Source: DATKUC01 sp964553615 (GTDB lineage Bacteria > Spirochaetota > Spirochaetia > DSM-27196 > DATKUC01). Taken from it: a stretch of 64,000 bases of DNA. Position 1 is the first letter of the stretch; each line of letters starts with the position of its first letter. The notes under the pieces were generated by a model. That model saw nothing but the letters and a program-made list of their open reading frames with translations. It made no database searches and had not been told where the DNA came from. The stretch covers positions 32,332 to 96,331 of the forward strand of contig CAZKMA010000007.1 of the NCBI GenBank assembly GCA_964553615.1, written 5' to 3'. Below are positions 63,948 through 64,000 of this stretch, in pieces. Made by a program: the position numbers and the translations under genes.

Positions 63948-64000
63948 CACCCGGAAGCGAAAGCGGACGGGTGAGCGAAGATCTTTAAAAGGTAATAGAG
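63948..64000 (+). promoter_or_regulatory. rRNA leader with hairpin and boxA-like antitermination site
   Basis: CACCCG (63948-63953) pairs with CGGGTG (63968-63973) in a boxB-like hairpin. ATCTTTAAAA (63981-63990) resembles rRNA boxA (CTCTTTAAAA type). No 16S sequence is seen before position 64000, so the gene should begin just beyond. Confidence 0.65.

Overview
The window looks like chromosomal DNA of a free-living spirochaete (Spirochaetota, probably order Spirochaetales) of moderately high GC. This is inferred from gene content, not from a marker gene: a 7TMR-DISM GGDEF protein, an ATP-cone/uridine-kinase fusion, a metallo-beta-lactamase protein with two cyclic-nucleotide domains, a pyrophosphate-energised ion pump, zwf paired with opcA, and an ACT-DUF5612 protein. 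There are no phage genes, insertion sequences, CRISPR arrays or tRNAs. A run of ten Ns at 39056-39065 is an assembly gap inside opcA.

Layout. 1-2 kb: leuA behind a leucine-rich leader peptide and a terminator (attenuator). 2-6.5 kb: universal stress protein, NRAMP metal transporter and a DHA2 exporter with an oversized loop. 6.5-12.6 kb: class II photolyase, methyltransferase, Sir2 protein, FemAB/GNAT-like protein, tocopherol-cyclase-like protein and an unassigned small-ORF region. 12.6-19.5 kb: quinone reductase, an Hsp70-substrate-domain/LysM membrane protein, hppA, yidD and an old yellow enzyme. 19.6-30.3 kb: peptidase M24, MBL-CNB-CNB protein, Ca/Na antiporter, SDR, serC, lipase, DUF2892, AAC(3)-like and FecR/TPR proteins. 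30.3-41 kb, mostly minus strand: pgi, a diguanylate cyclase, the argR-argC-argB-argD operon, and zwf-opcA-HAD. 41-50 kb: birA, a large unknown protein, groEL without groES, and yajC-secD-secF. 50-60.9 kb: ACT-DUF5612, HAD, hydrolase, glgX, then a complete T-box riboswitch controlling thrS, followed by a kinase, an M32 carboxypeptidase and two small proteins. 61-63.5 kb: two CDP-alcohol phosphatidyltransferases and a HAD phosphatase. The last 500 bases hold strong promoters and an antitermination-like leader, so an rRNA operon very probably begins just past the right edge.

Regulation is the most interesting layer. A T-box with a Thr specifier precedes thrS. A Leu-codon leader peptide precedes leuA. 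Seven genes that lack a Shine-Dalgarno sequence have a sigma70-type -10 box ending about 6-9 bases before the start codon, predicting leaderless mRNAs (phrB, methyltransferase, sir2, old yellow enzyme, zwf, ACT protein, pgsA). A lipase gene appears to start at ACG directly behind a near-consensus promoter. groEL is followed by tandem 17-bp units that fold into GGAA-tetraloop hairpins.

Metabolically the window carries parts of leucine, arginine and serine synthesis, the entry to the pentose phosphate pathway (zwf/opcA/pgi), glycogen debranching, phospholipid synthesis, and protein export and folding.
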